From Buddleja alternifolia (Eukaryota > Streptophyta > Magnoliopsida > Lamiales > Scrophulariaceae), in the NCBI GenBank assembly GCA_019426215.1, contig CM033405.1, positions 6,611,001-6,675,000 of the forward strand: 64,000 nucleotides of DNA, read 5' to 3'. Of the stretch, positions 33,579 to 48,500 are shown piece after piece. Both the position numbers and the translations under genes were made by a program. Numbering within the stretch: the first letter of the stretch is position 1; every line of letters begins with the position of its first letter. The notes under the pieces are model-generated. The model saw only the letters and a program-made list of their open reading frames with translations, had not been told where the DNA came from and did no database searches.

Positions 33579-36500
33579 CAAAATCATCGATGACACTCAC
33601 ATACGAATTTTATTACAAAAAATCGGTCAAAAATGTTGACTAACAGAGGATTTCATTTTCACCGTTGAAATTTTTGTTGAGAATAAACGCGAGACAATTT
33701 TCAAGTTATAGGACTAAATGTGAGTTTTTGTATGTGACCAAATTGAATCGAGGCAAAATTGTGAGACGAAAAATGTGATTTACCCTGACTCATGATTTGA
33801 AACAGTTCTGGATTCTCAATTTGGGGTGTTTTCTAGACCCGATTTGGACGAATAAATATGGAAAATGACATTTTTCTTCTTACAACTTTGCTTCATTTCA
33901 AATTTGATCCGATTCGTAACATGTTTCTCACATTTAGTCTCAAAACTTTCAAAATAATTCGCTTAAAGTCCCAACCTCCATCAAATTTTTAACGGTCAAC
34001 GTCATATGCTCCGTCTATCAATACTTTTTTATCAATTTATTGGGAGAATTCATGCGTGAGTGACACATGATATAGAATAGAAATGACGTGAAATTGAATA
34101 AAATTCATGTGTGAGTGTCATTCATGCACGAATTCTCCCCAAAGAAATGATCAGAAATACTGATTAATGAAGCATATGACATTGATCGTTAAAATTTGAT
34201 CGAAAATTTTAGTTGAAATAATTTGAAATAAAAGATTAAATGTGAGAAATTCGTAACGAATAGAATCTAAATAAAAATAGAGCAAAATTATGGAATGAAA
34301 ATTGTGATCGCCTAATAATGAGGTCGAACTTACTATAAACAAAATTTGTCGCATCAGTCTCTACGACAAAGAAAGGAAAGGAATCCAATCATATCATATG
34401 TAAGCTACGTTTAGTTAGACACATTGGAGCATTCTTAAAAAGCATTCGCACGTCAAGCAAATGGTGCCATGTATGTATATTTTGTTTGTTTGTCAATATA
34501 AAGCTTGAAGCTTATTACCTATTTTTAGGGCGAATTTCCAAAGCATGGCCTGCAAATTCCGGAACACTGTGTAAGGAGGAAAAAGAAGAAAACACGAAAT
34601 ATTATGAGGACAATAATTTTTTTATTTAACAGCTAGAACTCCTTATTCTACATCTCTTCTAATTTAACAATGAGAAAACTGGTCAATATATGATATGTGG
34701 ATTTTTTTTTTCCCAGTCAATAGCACCAAGGTGTCGTTTAAAATTGAACTGGAGATCGAATCGAACAATTAATTTGGTCACTGAGTCACTGGTCTCACCA
34801 ATTGAATTGATTCAGAAAACTCGTATGATCAGAACTATCATACATTCACATATATATTAGTGGATTAAATACATTCGACTCTCCCGTGAAAGGCGTTATT
34901 ATCACTCTACCCCCTGTGAAAAATCAAATCAAATAGCAGCAACCCCCCCCCCACCCCACCCCACATGAAAAAAATTAAAGATGTAATTCAAATAGAAGTC
35001 ATCTTTTTGGAGACTTTGAGTATCCTTTAGTGAATTTCTCTGAGTGCAAAAGAGAAGAAGGACGTAGCTGAGATTTCATCACCTAGTGAACCTTTTCATA
35101 ATTTGTGTTATTTAATTTATTGATTTCTATATTATTTTCATATCATCGTTTGAAGCATTACAATCAGTCAAGAACTAATTTGTAAACCGAACGCTAAGTA
35201 ACCAAAATCTTTTCCGTTGTGCTAACCCTAATTAAGTGATCTAAGCTTTACCCCATTTTAGTAATTGATAAAATCACTAAGTTTAAGTTATCTCCACTCT
35301 AGCGCTTAACCAAGCGCTTTGCTTTCCAAGCATTCAAAATATTTTAAGAGGCAAGGAAATCTTTTGAAGTTAAAAGAAAACTTCAGGGTCTATTCAGTAT
35401 CCCCCCCCCCACCCTCCCTTTAGACCTTTTCATATACCACTTGGGACCAACAAGTGGTATCAGAGCAGTTGAAGTAGAAACCTAAGTGTTTTCGAGCGTA
35501 ACTGCTTGTTTAGAATTAGATCCATTTTTTTAAAAACTTAGTAGCTTTTTGAAAAATAATCTTATCACATATCATGGCTTTTACGAAGATACCAAAGTTG
35601 ACTAAGTCAAACTATGACTCGTGGAAACTTAGAGCATTTACATATTTATGCTCATGTGATAATGAAATGTATGATGTTATTTCAGATGGCCCCATTCAAA
35701 TTATGAAAGTCATAATTAGAGCTTCTGGGGTGACTGAAGCAACTCCAGATGGTTATGACGAGAAACCAAAAGTTGACTGGACCCCTGAAGATCGTAGAAG
35801 AGCAAATTTGCACAATGTTGGACGAAATGCTCTCTACTCAGCGCAATGATAATGAGGGATTATTCAACAAGATTAAGTCATGCAAAACCTCAAAGAACCG
35901 AGCATTACCTATCTCTAAAATAGACCTGGTATTGGGATAACTTGTAACCCCTAGATCTCTCAGAGTATCCATTAAAGTAACAAACAACTGACACTTTTGG
36001 AGTACAGTTTCTTTCCATTTGGCTTGTAGGGCCTTGCCTACTAATCCTACTTCTCACCATGTCCTTAAGCGTTCTGTTTCATCTCCCAGCAACACCCCTC
36101 ATGGTCGGAGACCCTGGCATAGTGTATTGTGGAACGATACCGCATTCCTCTAGAAATTTTGCAAATGAACTTGGACGTTGTTCACCTAAATCGTCACCAC
36201 CAGAGTCAGATCTAACGCTTTTGATTCTTTTGCTTAGGTGATTTTCAACTTCAGCTTTGTAATTTTTGAACACGTCTAGTGATTGCGATTTTTCATGAAT
36301 GAGATAAAGATAGCCAAATCTTGAATAGTCATCTATGAACGTGATGAAATATTGTTGACCATTCCAAGAAGCCGAAGGGAATGGTCCACAAATATCCATG
36401 TAAACAAGTTTTAAGACCTCTACTTTCCTGGTTTCATCAAATCTTCTGACATTTGTTTGTTTCCCCTTGATACAGTTAACACATACATCAAAATCATTGA

Positions 36501-39500
36501 AATTAAGGCTATAGAAACAAATGTTTCTAAAGATCAAGTGAATAATATAGTCGAAGATAGTCCTCAGGGTAAGCGTTTCTGTCTTTTATATCTCAAATCT
36601 CTACTTAATAGAAATTTTCTTTTTTCTTAAACATTTGCATGTATCAGCTCAAAGTGTGTCAGCTGATGCACCTCCTCCTTCCGAGGTGGTCGTAGAGTTA
36701 GATGTTGCTATGTCAACAGTGGTGGAAATCACTAAAGAAATGGAAACAATCCTTCCGGACGCTGAGATCTCTCCAGCCAGGGAAGCGACTGTGGATGCTG
36801 AGCGGTCGATAGAAGTGGGCCTGATTGTCCCCTCTCCAACTGGTCCCCCTCTTCCAGTGGTGAATTTCTTTCCCAGAGGGCATGATGAAGATCTTGAGTA
36901 TTATTATGCCTAGAGAGAAATGACCCTTCGGCAGTTAATTGAGATGGAGCTTACTTTTCAGACGACTCTCCACAATACGGCTCTTTCAGAAGCTCAAAAA
37001 TCAAAAATCTTTGAAGAGCTTGCAACACTAGGATTGAAGTCCAAGAAAGATATTATTGTTCGTCTTGAATATCTCGAGACTCCTCTCAGCGATTTGGCAG
37101 AGTTTGAAAGCAATTGCTTTCAGGAAGTCGACCGTAGCTTTGAAAGCAATTATTCATTCCGTTGCACTCATGTTCAAATCAGAAATCCTCACATGGGTGA
37201 TTGGGAGAAGAACCCCAATGAAGAACAGTTGAATAAAATGGGTTATTCTGCCCTGCCGAAAGTCATCCATTCAACCGCTAATAAGTCTTCACCCAAACCC
37301 CTCCGCTTATGGAAAGGAAAGGGAACAATGTTCAGAGAACAACCTAATCCAATCAATTTCTAGGTTGAAGATGAAGCCCGAGAATATCTCGCCAAAGTTT
37401 GGGTCGATAGCTTTGATGTAGAAAAGGAAAGATTCAAGAAGCTACTCGAGACTAAGAAAGACAAAGAATTGGCTGAGAAACTTAGAAGACGCTGGATTCT
37501 GGACACATCCAGGTGGGCTGAGGATTTTGTACTTCACTTCCATACAATTGAGGATATGATCAAGTATCTTTTTCTCTTCAATTTTGGAATCGAGTACCGG
37601 CGTCGAGGATACGCTCTGTTTTTGCTGCAAAGGCACAAATCGCTAGTGGGAAAGGTGAATTCCTTGTCGTATTTTAGAAGAGGCATGGAGTGTTTTATTC
37701 GTCATCAACTTTCTCATATCAGTTACGGAGAACGCTACATTTTTCATCCGCAACAGTATTTTGCTCAGCGTATTCAACTTGATCTGAATGAAGATGCCTC
37801 CACCAGCAAGCGTGATGCCCTTCCAAGTCCCAGTGAAGCGCATATGCATTTAACAGATGATTATCCAGAGTTTCATCAAGACAGAAAAGCGATTGTTGAG
37901 AATGCTCAATCGCTGGATATCACTTTTAACCATCACTTTGGTTTAGTGACTTCCGTGGTTACAACCTTCTTCCTGTCTTTTTGTGAACAGAACATCCGAA
38001 TGGCCCAAATTCATTCTCTTATTCGGCCAGTGGATCAGGCGTTACCTCAAGCGCTGATGTCTTTCTTAATGGACTTCTTCAAAATGTACATATCTGGTGT
38101 AGTGATCCTTGAAGACGTTGATCCAGCATTCAGTACTGAAGAGCGCGAAGACGCTTTATTTTTCATCCCGCAATCATTCTACCAAAGTCCAAGGCATGTT
38201 CTGGAAGCGATTGGCCCAATCTGGGTCGTCCCTGTTAAATGACCAGTTCTGTGGAAATCACAGAGTTACAAGTGGACCAGCCTCCTACTGTTGAAGACGC
38301 TTCAATTATAGATGTTGATATTCAAATGGCAGAAGCCCTCAACGCTCCAGTAGTTGAGATTTCACTTGTTGATCAAGTTGCGCAGATAGAAGCTGCAATT
38401 CAATCTTTTGATCAAGCAATTCAGGAAGTACAGGACGAAATTGCTGAAGATCCAGAGGAACCTTTCATCAGAGACAAATCAAAAGGAAAGGCAGCAATTT
38501 CAAGCTCATATGAACTTATTCCATCTCCTGAGCGTCCTTCTTCTTCCTTAGACTCAAATTCAGATAGCGACCAAGAGGCAAAAGACCTTAGAAAAATAGT
38601 TAGGAACTAGCTCCACAATATTGAGGGTTCCTGCTCAAAGATGATAGCCAATGATGAAATGCACATCAGGCTTGCCTCCGATACAAGAAGCCAAGATATT
38701 TCAAACGCTGCGACCAAGAGTACTGCATCAGTACTGGATCGCATGGTTCCCTTAATTACCGGCCTATCTGAAGAGTTTAATCGCACGCTAGCTCAGAATG
38801 CTTCAGCGGATACTGAAAGACATAATACTTCCAATTCAGTGGGTCAAGAAGGGGGAAGAAAAAGAAAATCCAAAAGATCAGAAAGCCAAAGGAAAAACCT
38901 CGGAACCAATGTCTAAAATAGATAACAAAAATTGGCGCTCCATGTTTGAAGAGACTGCGAGCCTGAAAAAGATGCTCACAAAGAAGCGAAAGCCAAGATA
39001 CTTCAGAGGCAGGCATAAGCTTCCCAATCTGAATGTAGAATTTCTTGAAGGTATGGGTTTTCATCCATACGCTGAACCATTGAGAAGATCTCTTAACTGG
39101 AAACCTTCCAATGATCGAGTCCAAGATCTTTATCATGATCTTATCCGGACGCTTGGAATTCCTCCAAGAGATTGCGTGGAAAGGTTGTTAGAGCTCAATA
39201 TAAGCGCTAAAGAACGTCGTGAGGACTACAACGAAGTTTATCATACAACAATGATAGACATTGACAGAGTTCTCCTAGATCTAGCGAATGAGATCTTCCA
39301 GGAAGAGATGTCGAAGAAGCGACAAAGAAGATGATCACTTATCCTGCTTTATATTTCTTTTATCTTCTGTTGCTTTATGTTTGTTTTGCTACTTTTCAGT
39401 GTAATCATGTATGCTTCAATTTATCATATTGATGAATGATTAAACGCTGAAACATCTTGTTGAAGCTAATCTAACATTAGCTAACTCAACTAACTTTCTA

Positions 39501-42500
39501 ACGCCAACTTATATCTATTGGCTTTTCTTCAAACTCTTGAACTATAAAAGAGTTAAGGTCTTGACATCATCAAAAAAGGGAAAATTGTTAGGAAATTCAT
39601 GTTAGATGTTTTGATAATGATAAGAATAGGATTTTATTAGATCCCAAAAGAATGTAAGTTTATGCTTTCAAAGAACATTTGTATAACCGTTTGAAAGTTT
39701 ATTAATTTGTTAGGATTGTAATTTTATCTTTATAGATTTTAGACTAAGTATTAAATACCAAGTCGCTGATAGAATTCTAGGTGAGTCTCTCAGAGATGAA
39801 ATTGAAGATCAGCGTCTGAAGTCAAGTGAAGATAAAGATTTGTCTTAAGCGTCTATCAAACGCTAAAGGACTTTTTCAGAAATAATGAATCAAGCGCTCA
39901 AATTACTCAAGCGATCAAGGATCAGATTCACCTGAAATAAATTCTCAAGTCATGAAGGACTTAAATGCAATCATCAACGGACATTTATTTCCAACAGAAA
40001 ATAAATTCAAAACACATTAAATGCCTGATAAGTGCATTAAATGTGATAAGGAATTATGACTTGTGGACAAGCCACCTTTTGATTAAACTGTCAGAATTCA
40101 AAGTTCAAAGTCTGCTTATGTCCAATCGGTAACTACAGAAATTCAGGAATATCAGAAAAATGGCTATTTACACGCTGCGTGAGAGACACGCGTCTGCATG
40201 TGTCCAACGGACAAATCCCAAGAATTCTCTATAAATAGGACCCTTCAGCAAAACCCTAAAATGAGAATACAAGAATCACACGTACATTCACAAGAAAAGG
40301 TTGAAAATTTGCTGAAAATATTCTTGAGAAAAGCTTATAAACTCCATAGCCAAAATCTTTCAAGCTTTTCACATACATTCCAAAGACAGTCACCGATATC
40401 TCAAACATCTTCATAGTAGAACCCTACGCTCTTATTGAGATATCCCAAGTTGTTTGAAATTCCTAAATTCAAACAAACCTGTGACGAAAATCCTCAACCA
40501 CTTTCATCTGAGTGAGAAAGTTGTTGTTCTACAAGCACCATTTCTGTGTGAGAGAAGCTTCTTGAAGAAGATCTTCATTGGAGCTGAAGTCTGTGTGATC
40601 AAGGAGCTCAAGATCATCTTCCGTATTCTCTATTTTGTAAAAACCTCTGTGTGATCCTTCGACTATCAACTTAGTGGATTTTCTCCGAGTGTAAAAAAGA
40701 AGGAGGACGTAGCTGGGATTACATCACCCAATGAACCTTACATATCTTGTGTTAGTTACTATTTTATTGCTTTACTTTACTATTCACATCATCTATGAAA
40801 AAGCTTTAAAAAAAACGATTAAGCGACTATTTGGTTAAAGAGAACGCTAAGCTTAAAAATCATTTCCGCTGTGCTAACCCTGATTAAGCGATTGAGGCAT
40901 TACCCTACTTTGGTAACTACCAAAATCACTAAGTCTAAGTTATCTTATCTTTAGCGCCTGACCTAGCGCGTTGCTTACCAAGGGTTCAAAATCTTAGAAG
41001 TGATACGAAATTTTTGAAAGTCAAAAAAGACTTCAGGGTCTATTCAATCCCCCCCCCCCTCTAGACCCTTTTGTATGCCACTTGGGACCACCAATTTTCA
41101 ACCCAAATCAATCCTTAACAACATATATTCATATCATCCATCAAATCATGCAAATCATATCCTAAATCTTCAAGATTTACATGGATTTACTCAAAATAAT
41201 GAAGAACAACTGCAAAAATAGAACCCAAATAGATCTCGAATTTAATTACACCATAACCGGAATAATTAAATTTAAGAAACACATAAATATCATCAAGAAA
41301 ATGAATAATTATATGGATTCACAATGATTAAACATGATCCGCTCTGATACAACTTGTTGGAACTTAATTTAACCAGTGAAAACCTTCATCAATCACAAGA
41401 ACGTTCATGTTCAATCATAAAGAATCAAATAATGAAAAGCATAAGTGTGAGGAAATTTCATGTTAGAAGTTTCGATGATGACAAGATAAGATTTCATGTT
41501 AGACTCCAAAAGAATGTAAGTGTATGCTTTCACAGAAAATCTGTATAAGCGTTGAAAGTTTATTAATTGTTAGGCTTCATTTTATTTTTTTAGATTTTAA
41601 ACTAAATATTGAAAACTCAATCGTTGATAGAATTCTAAGTGAGTCTATCAAAAAGAAAGTTGAAGAAAAGCGTCTGAAGTCAAAAGAAGATGAAGATGTC
41701 TGAAGCGTCTATCAAACACTAAAGACATTTCAGGATTTCTGAACCAGCCCTCCAAGCGACAAAGATTCAACTGAAATAAATTTTGAAGCCATGAAGGACT
41801 TAAATGCAATCAATAACGGACATTTATATCCAACGAGAAATAGATTCAAATGCATTTAATGTCTGATAAGAGCATTAAATGTGATAAGGACTATTGACAT
41901 ACAGACAATCCCCCTTGACTAGACTGTCAGAGTTTAAGTTTGCCGCATCCAATCCTTGCAGCAAAGTTTTAAGTATTTCAGACAGAAAGTAGTTCCACTC
42001 GCTCCAGTGAAAGGCACGCGCCAGCTCATGTGTCAAACGGATACTTTTCCGAAGAATTGACTATAAATAAGACTATTCAGCAAACCCTAAATATAGAAGA
42101 ATACACACACGTGAACATCCATTTCAAGCTAAAATTGCACAACACTTTTGCTGAAATTCAAGTCCTTAATTCTTCCAAGAAAAGCTTTTAAATCTCCATA
42201 TCCAAATTCTTCAAGCTTTTCATACATTCCAAAGTCAGTCACCAATATCTCAAACATCTTCCTTGAAGAACCCTACACTATTATTGAGATATTCCAAGTT
42301 GTTTGAACTTCCAAATCAAACAAACCCTAGTGATAAAAACCCTCCAACCTTTTTCCTCTGTGTGAAGAAGAAATTGTGTTTCAAGCATTATTTCTGGGTG
42401 AAAGAAGCTTTTTGAGAAGAGATCTAAGTAGAGTTGAAGTATATGTGATCAAGGAGCTCAAAATCTTCTTCATTGTTATTTGCCATTTGTAGAAGTCATC

Positions 42501-45500
42501 TTTGTGGAGACTTTCAGTATCATTTAGTGAATTCCTTCGAGTGCAAAAGAGAAGAATGACGTAGATGAGATTACATCACCCAGTGAACCTTTCATATCTT
42601 GTGTTATTTACTTTACTGTTTTATTGTTTTCCATATTATTTGCATGACATCTCTTAAAGCATTAAAATCAGTTAAGCGACTAACTTGATAAACCGAACGC
42701 TAAGTAACCAAAATCATTTCTGCTGTACTAACCCTGATTAAGCGATCTAAGTTTTACCCTTCTTTGGTAATTGCCGAAATCACTAAGTCTAAGTTATCCC
42801 CATTTTAAGTGCTTAACCAAGTGCTTTGCTTTCCAAGCGTTCAAAACATTGTAAAAGGCAAGAAAATCTTTTGAAGTTAAAAGAAAACTTAAGGATCTAT
42901 TCAACCCCCCCCCCCCTTCTAGACCCTTGCCACTTGGGACCAACCGAAAGCGCATCTGAAATTGATCTTCCAAATCAATACGTAGTCCTTTGAATTTATC
43001 TTGGAGTCTCTCAATTCTATCTGAAAATGCGGAATCAGAAGAATAGAACGATACGTATGATTTGGGGACCACAACTATTTTATAAATACTTATTATTATT
43101 TCCGATTTAGCCATTATAAAAGAGGAAATAAAATAATTAGTTTCTACACATATTATCTCAAAAACCCCATACTTTCCTTAATTGCCTTAAAACCTAAATA
43201 ACCATAGATCTTAATTGATCACATAATTAGACTAAATTAGTATAGTTTCTATTAATACATAACTTTCACATATTGCCTATATATATTGGATTCTAAATCC
43301 AACAAAATCTATTAGTTATAATTTTGCATTTAAATAGGTCTTTCATAATTGTTCGGATGATTCAGACCTTCCCTATAAATTTTTGTCATGGAAAGTCATT
43401 TTGGTGCTAAAGGAACCACATTTCTATGCAGGTTTAGAATTGAGATGTGGAATAGATATAATGAAAATTTGTGGTTCTATGTATGTCATTTGAAGAAGGC
43501 TGTAGTGTGATGGGTTTTGTGTGGAGGTACAATTTAAAGGAAAAGGAATGATAATAGACTTTCAAAGTGGCCAATTTGTCTAGTGGAGTTAGTGGGCAAT
43601 TTGGGGGTTCTAGATTGCACCCTTTGCATGAATGGCTAAGATTCATTCTTATGCCCATGAGTTTTTCCTATAAATAGGCAAACACTTCATGCTCATAGTA
43701 CACCAACCGAGAGCAAGAGAAATAGAATAGCAAAGTGTTGTGAGTTAGAGAGCAATTTATTGTGAGAGATAAATTGTGGGCTACGGGAAACACTTGTGGG
43801 TTTTTCTCTTGGGGCAATACAAAGGGGTTGGGAGAGTGTTCTATATAACTTTAAGAGTGATTGTACAAGAGTGATTTTCTTGAGTTTGTCGATAAACTCA
43901 AGTGTGTATTTTTGAATCGGTAAATTTCTCTCATAGTGGAAGAACGGAAACTCTCGTGGAAGTAGGCGGATTTCGCCGAACCACGTAAATCTGTTGTCTC
44001 GTTTTCTTACTTTGATTCTTACTTTTAAAGTTCGTTCATGAGCGTTGATTCCTAACAGTAGTGGAGACAGCATCAACCAAGGAGTTAGCATTTCTCTTGC
44101 TGGTGTTGCTGCTTCATCTTATAAATGTCTTACTTATGTGCTAGCAAGTTGTATCTTTTACCAATTTTTTAAATATTTTTTGGCTCTAGCTAATGGATGT
44201 TATTTTCTTCTGTTTCATTGAGCATGTTGTTCGATTTGGCGCGACTTCCATCTGTGGAGAGATCCACTTAATCACTTAATCACATGAACAATGAGAAAAA
44301 ATATTACACCGACATTTCCAAGATGACGAGCATGGTTAAAGCGCACTGCGGAACATAGTAGTCCTTTTCATATGCCATGTATGTTTCGTTGTTAAGATGT
44401 ACCTGTTTTCTAAAATTAGATTCACATAGTGTAATTTATTTTACAATTTCTCCAAACTTAGATTGACTTAACATTAATTATATCTCCATCTAAGTTCACC
44501 CATAGTGAATTTTTGTGTTCATGTTTCTTTTTTATAAAAAATTGTCTTTTTTGAGCATTACACTTTTTTTTACCATGTGTCTTTTATAATATTAACTCAA
44601 AATTTTATGTATTTTGAACAGTGTTTGTTTTAGAGTTCATTAAAATATTAAAATTTTAATGCAATACTATTATTCCTATACTTCTGTACTGATGGATGAA
44701 TTTGTAAAGTAGAAAAATGTGATGATGTGGCATGAACATCACAGTGTATCATTCAAAAAGTTCTTTGCTTTGCTCTACATGATTGATCAAAATAAATTAT
44801 GTTAAAATTGATGTCTGGGCAATTTTCACCACGCTTTGCGCAGTGCTTAGTGTTAACCTAGTACATATATATAGATGAAATAATTTACCTGGTTGGGCGT
44901 TACGAGCCAAGCTCTCTACGTCGCGGTCATTTGTAGACTGAGTTGTCAATGTTGCTTCCTTTAAAAGACCTTCAAGAGAACACAACAAAAAATATATCAA
45001 TTCAGTTGGTAAGCTAATTGTAGGATAACATAGACCCATTTATCCTCTATGTTGTCTTTCACAATTTCCAGAGGCAAAATAGAGCAAGTTTCTGCTCTAA
45101 GTTCTGAGGCGGAACATAATACAGTTCCCTTGAATGCTTAAATTAAAACATTAAGTTTCTATTAAAAAACAAGTAATAGTTAATAAGTGAAAAAAAAGGT
45201 TATTTGGAATAATAATTATAATGATTTCAAAACATGTAAGTAAAAAAAGTTATTTTCAATAAAGATTATAATAATTTCAAAACATGTAACAGATCTTTGT
45301 TGAAGCCCATAAAGGACGTCAAGTCAAACCATTGGCACTACAAAAAAATAATACATTAATGACAAAATGTCAAGTGACAATATAAAAGTTGTCACTAATG
45401 ATAAATTTTTAGTGACAAGATTTTTTGTTTTCTCACAATAATATGTTTTACATGTTTGATAGTGACAAAATTTGTATATAAGTTGTCACTCTTGATACTT

Positions 45501-48500
45501 AGTGACAAGGAATTTGTTGTCATTATTGACAATTAGTAACACACTTTTAGTGATAACTTAGTGACAACAATTATAGTTGTCACTCTATTTGTGTTGTCAC
45601 TATACATATATCACTAATTGTCAATAGTGACAATTTTAAAGAAATTTTTGTCACTGAAAATTCTGTTTGTGACAATGCAAAAAGTATTGTTACTCATTAT
45701 ATATATCTAGTGACAACTTTAACATTGTCACTTTCAATCTTGTCACTAATATTACTTTTTATTGTAGTGTGGGTGATGTCACACTATGTGTTTGTGCCCA
45801 TTCTACTGATCAAGTCAGTTGGTTTGTCATGGACCAATCCTCAGGCCATTTCTAATTGTCAATTTGTTATTGAGGAAAGGAACCATATTGCAATTTCTAT
45901 ATATTATTTATATATAAGTGCTCTAAACCCTAGCTAACATCACAGCTTCGGAAATCTGTATTTCTCTACCTTAGCCTATCCGGCCGCTCTCTGATTTCTT
46001 TCTCTAAGTCTGAACATCTTGCTCTTTTCGTTTACTCCATTCTTTAGCTTGCTTTAACTTCTTAGTTAAATTTCTTTTCTACATTAGTGGTTAAGATACT
46101 TGAAGTTTTACTATCTTCTTGTTTTTATAGTAGATGAGACAATTGCATCCACCGATTAGGCATAATTCCAATGCAGCCATGATGCTTCTATTTAAAGTGT
46201 TTTTCATATGGCGCTTTTTGTCTTGTTTAGTAATATGACCGTTGGGTCGATTAGTATTAATTTTCTGTTAATTAGAGTAGCTTAAGTATAAAAACTTCTC
46301 TCTTTCCGTTTCCTGTAATTCAGTGTTATCATTCAATCAATAAACGATTTTCTTCTTTCTTTTCTCTTCATCAAATGTGATTATGATCTTCTTAACATGG
46401 TACTAGAACCATGTCTTTTCTTCTTTGATTCATTCATGAATCATCTTGACATTCAATAATATTGATCAATCTTTTCCTTAAATTTCTTTGAATCTCACGT
46501 TCTTTTCTTCGATGCAATCCAAATTAATAAACCTTCCGCTGCATCGAATCCAAAATCAGGATGAAGAATCATAATCCAAATCCTACATATGCTAAAGAAA
46601 ACAAAAATTCAACTGCGATTGATTTTCAAGATCCATTGTATATCCATCCTTCAGATACCCCCAATTTAGACCTAATTACTGAAGTTCTTCGCTGATCTGA
46701 GAATTACAAGGTATGAAGTAGAGAGATGATCATGGCTCTTGAAGCGAAGAACAAAATTGGTTTAATCGATGGATCTTGCAAAGTACTAGATCAAGATCCA
46801 CCTCTCTACTATCGCTGGACACGATGCAATGCATTAGTTAAGTCCTAAATACATCGTTCTTTATGTAGAGATCTCATACATGGTGTACTTTACTGTGATT
46901 CTACTCATCTCATTTAGCTTGACCTTGAAGAAAGATTTGACCGCATCAATGGTGAAAAATGATATGCATTGTATGGGCAAATCAATATTATGACCCAAGG
47001 TGCCAATAATGTTACTGATTATTAATCAAAATTGAGACAATTATGAGACGAGTATGACTCTTTGACACCTTCTCCATCTAGAGATGTATCTAAAGAATAT
47101 ATAGTTTCTTGTGGCCAATATAAGATGAAATGGGATTAAATGAATCTATAGTACAATAAGGTCACAAATTCTCATGATGTCACCTCTGCCATCTCATAGG
47201 CAAGTGTATTCAATGGTCTCAATTCTCAAATGAAGAAACTCAGAGAGGAATTAATGTTCAAACAGTAGGAGTGGAATCTTCTATAGCCTTGTTTGGAAAT
47301 TCATCTCATCAAAACAAGACCATTGATAAGTCATCTATGTTATGTGATCACTGTAATTTCACTGGACACACAAGAGAGACCTGTTTTAAGATCCATGGCT
47401 ATCCTCCAAACTTGAATAGAGGTGGTAGAAGAGGCAGTAGTGGAAGAAAAGGTTCAAGAGGAGGTGGTACTGGAAGAGATTACAATGTAAATTCAGTGTC
47501 AGCAGCTAAAGATTCACAATCTCAACCACATTCCTCCAACACAGATAACAATAATAACAAAAACTGAACTTGATTAGAGGAATGAGCACTGATAGTGGAC
47601 AAGCAAGCAACACCTCCACTAATCTGGCATCTGCTAACACTGCATGTACTTTATATATGAGTTTCAATCACTACAACAAAAAGTAAAATTAGTGACAAAA
47701 TTTGAAGTAACAATATTAAAATTGTTACTAGATATATATAATGAGCGACAATAATTTTTACTTTATCACAATAAGATATTTTAGTGACAAGAGTTTCTTC
47801 AAAGTTGTCGCTACTGACAATTAGTGACACATGTATAGTGGCAACACAAATAGAGTGACAACTATAATTGTTATCACTAAGTTGTCATTGAAGATTTGTC
47901 ACTAATTGTTAATAGTGATAACAAATTCCTTGTCACTACTTATCAAGAGTGAAAAATTCTATACAAATCTTGTCACTATTAAACATGTAAACTTATTCTT
48001 GTGACAAAGCAAAAACTCTCGTCACTAAAAATTTACAATTAGTGATAACTTTGACATTATCACTCGAAATTTTGTCACTTTAATTTTTTTTTATTTTTTT
48101 TTTGTAGTGAATTATGTCCTGTTAAATAACCATTAGCACGAATGGATTATTGACTCGGGCGCAAACCAACACATGATATCAAATAATGATATGTATGTTT
48201 CTAATGATGACTGCCCATTGCCATCTACTATTGTTAAGCTACCTAATGGTAACCTAAGTAACGTTAATCAATCTGGCATAGTTAAATTAGCCAATAATCT
48301 AAATATTTACAATTTGCTTTATGTTCCTGATTTTAAGCACATTTTATTGTCTGTTTCCAGATTAACTCATGATGCTAATGTTTGTGTTAATTTTTATCCA
48401 AAATTTTGTGTTATAAAAGAAATTTGGACTGGATTGATCAAGGGAATTGGTAAACTCCGCAATGGATTGCATTTTTTTCAACTTGTCCCTAGTGATTAAT

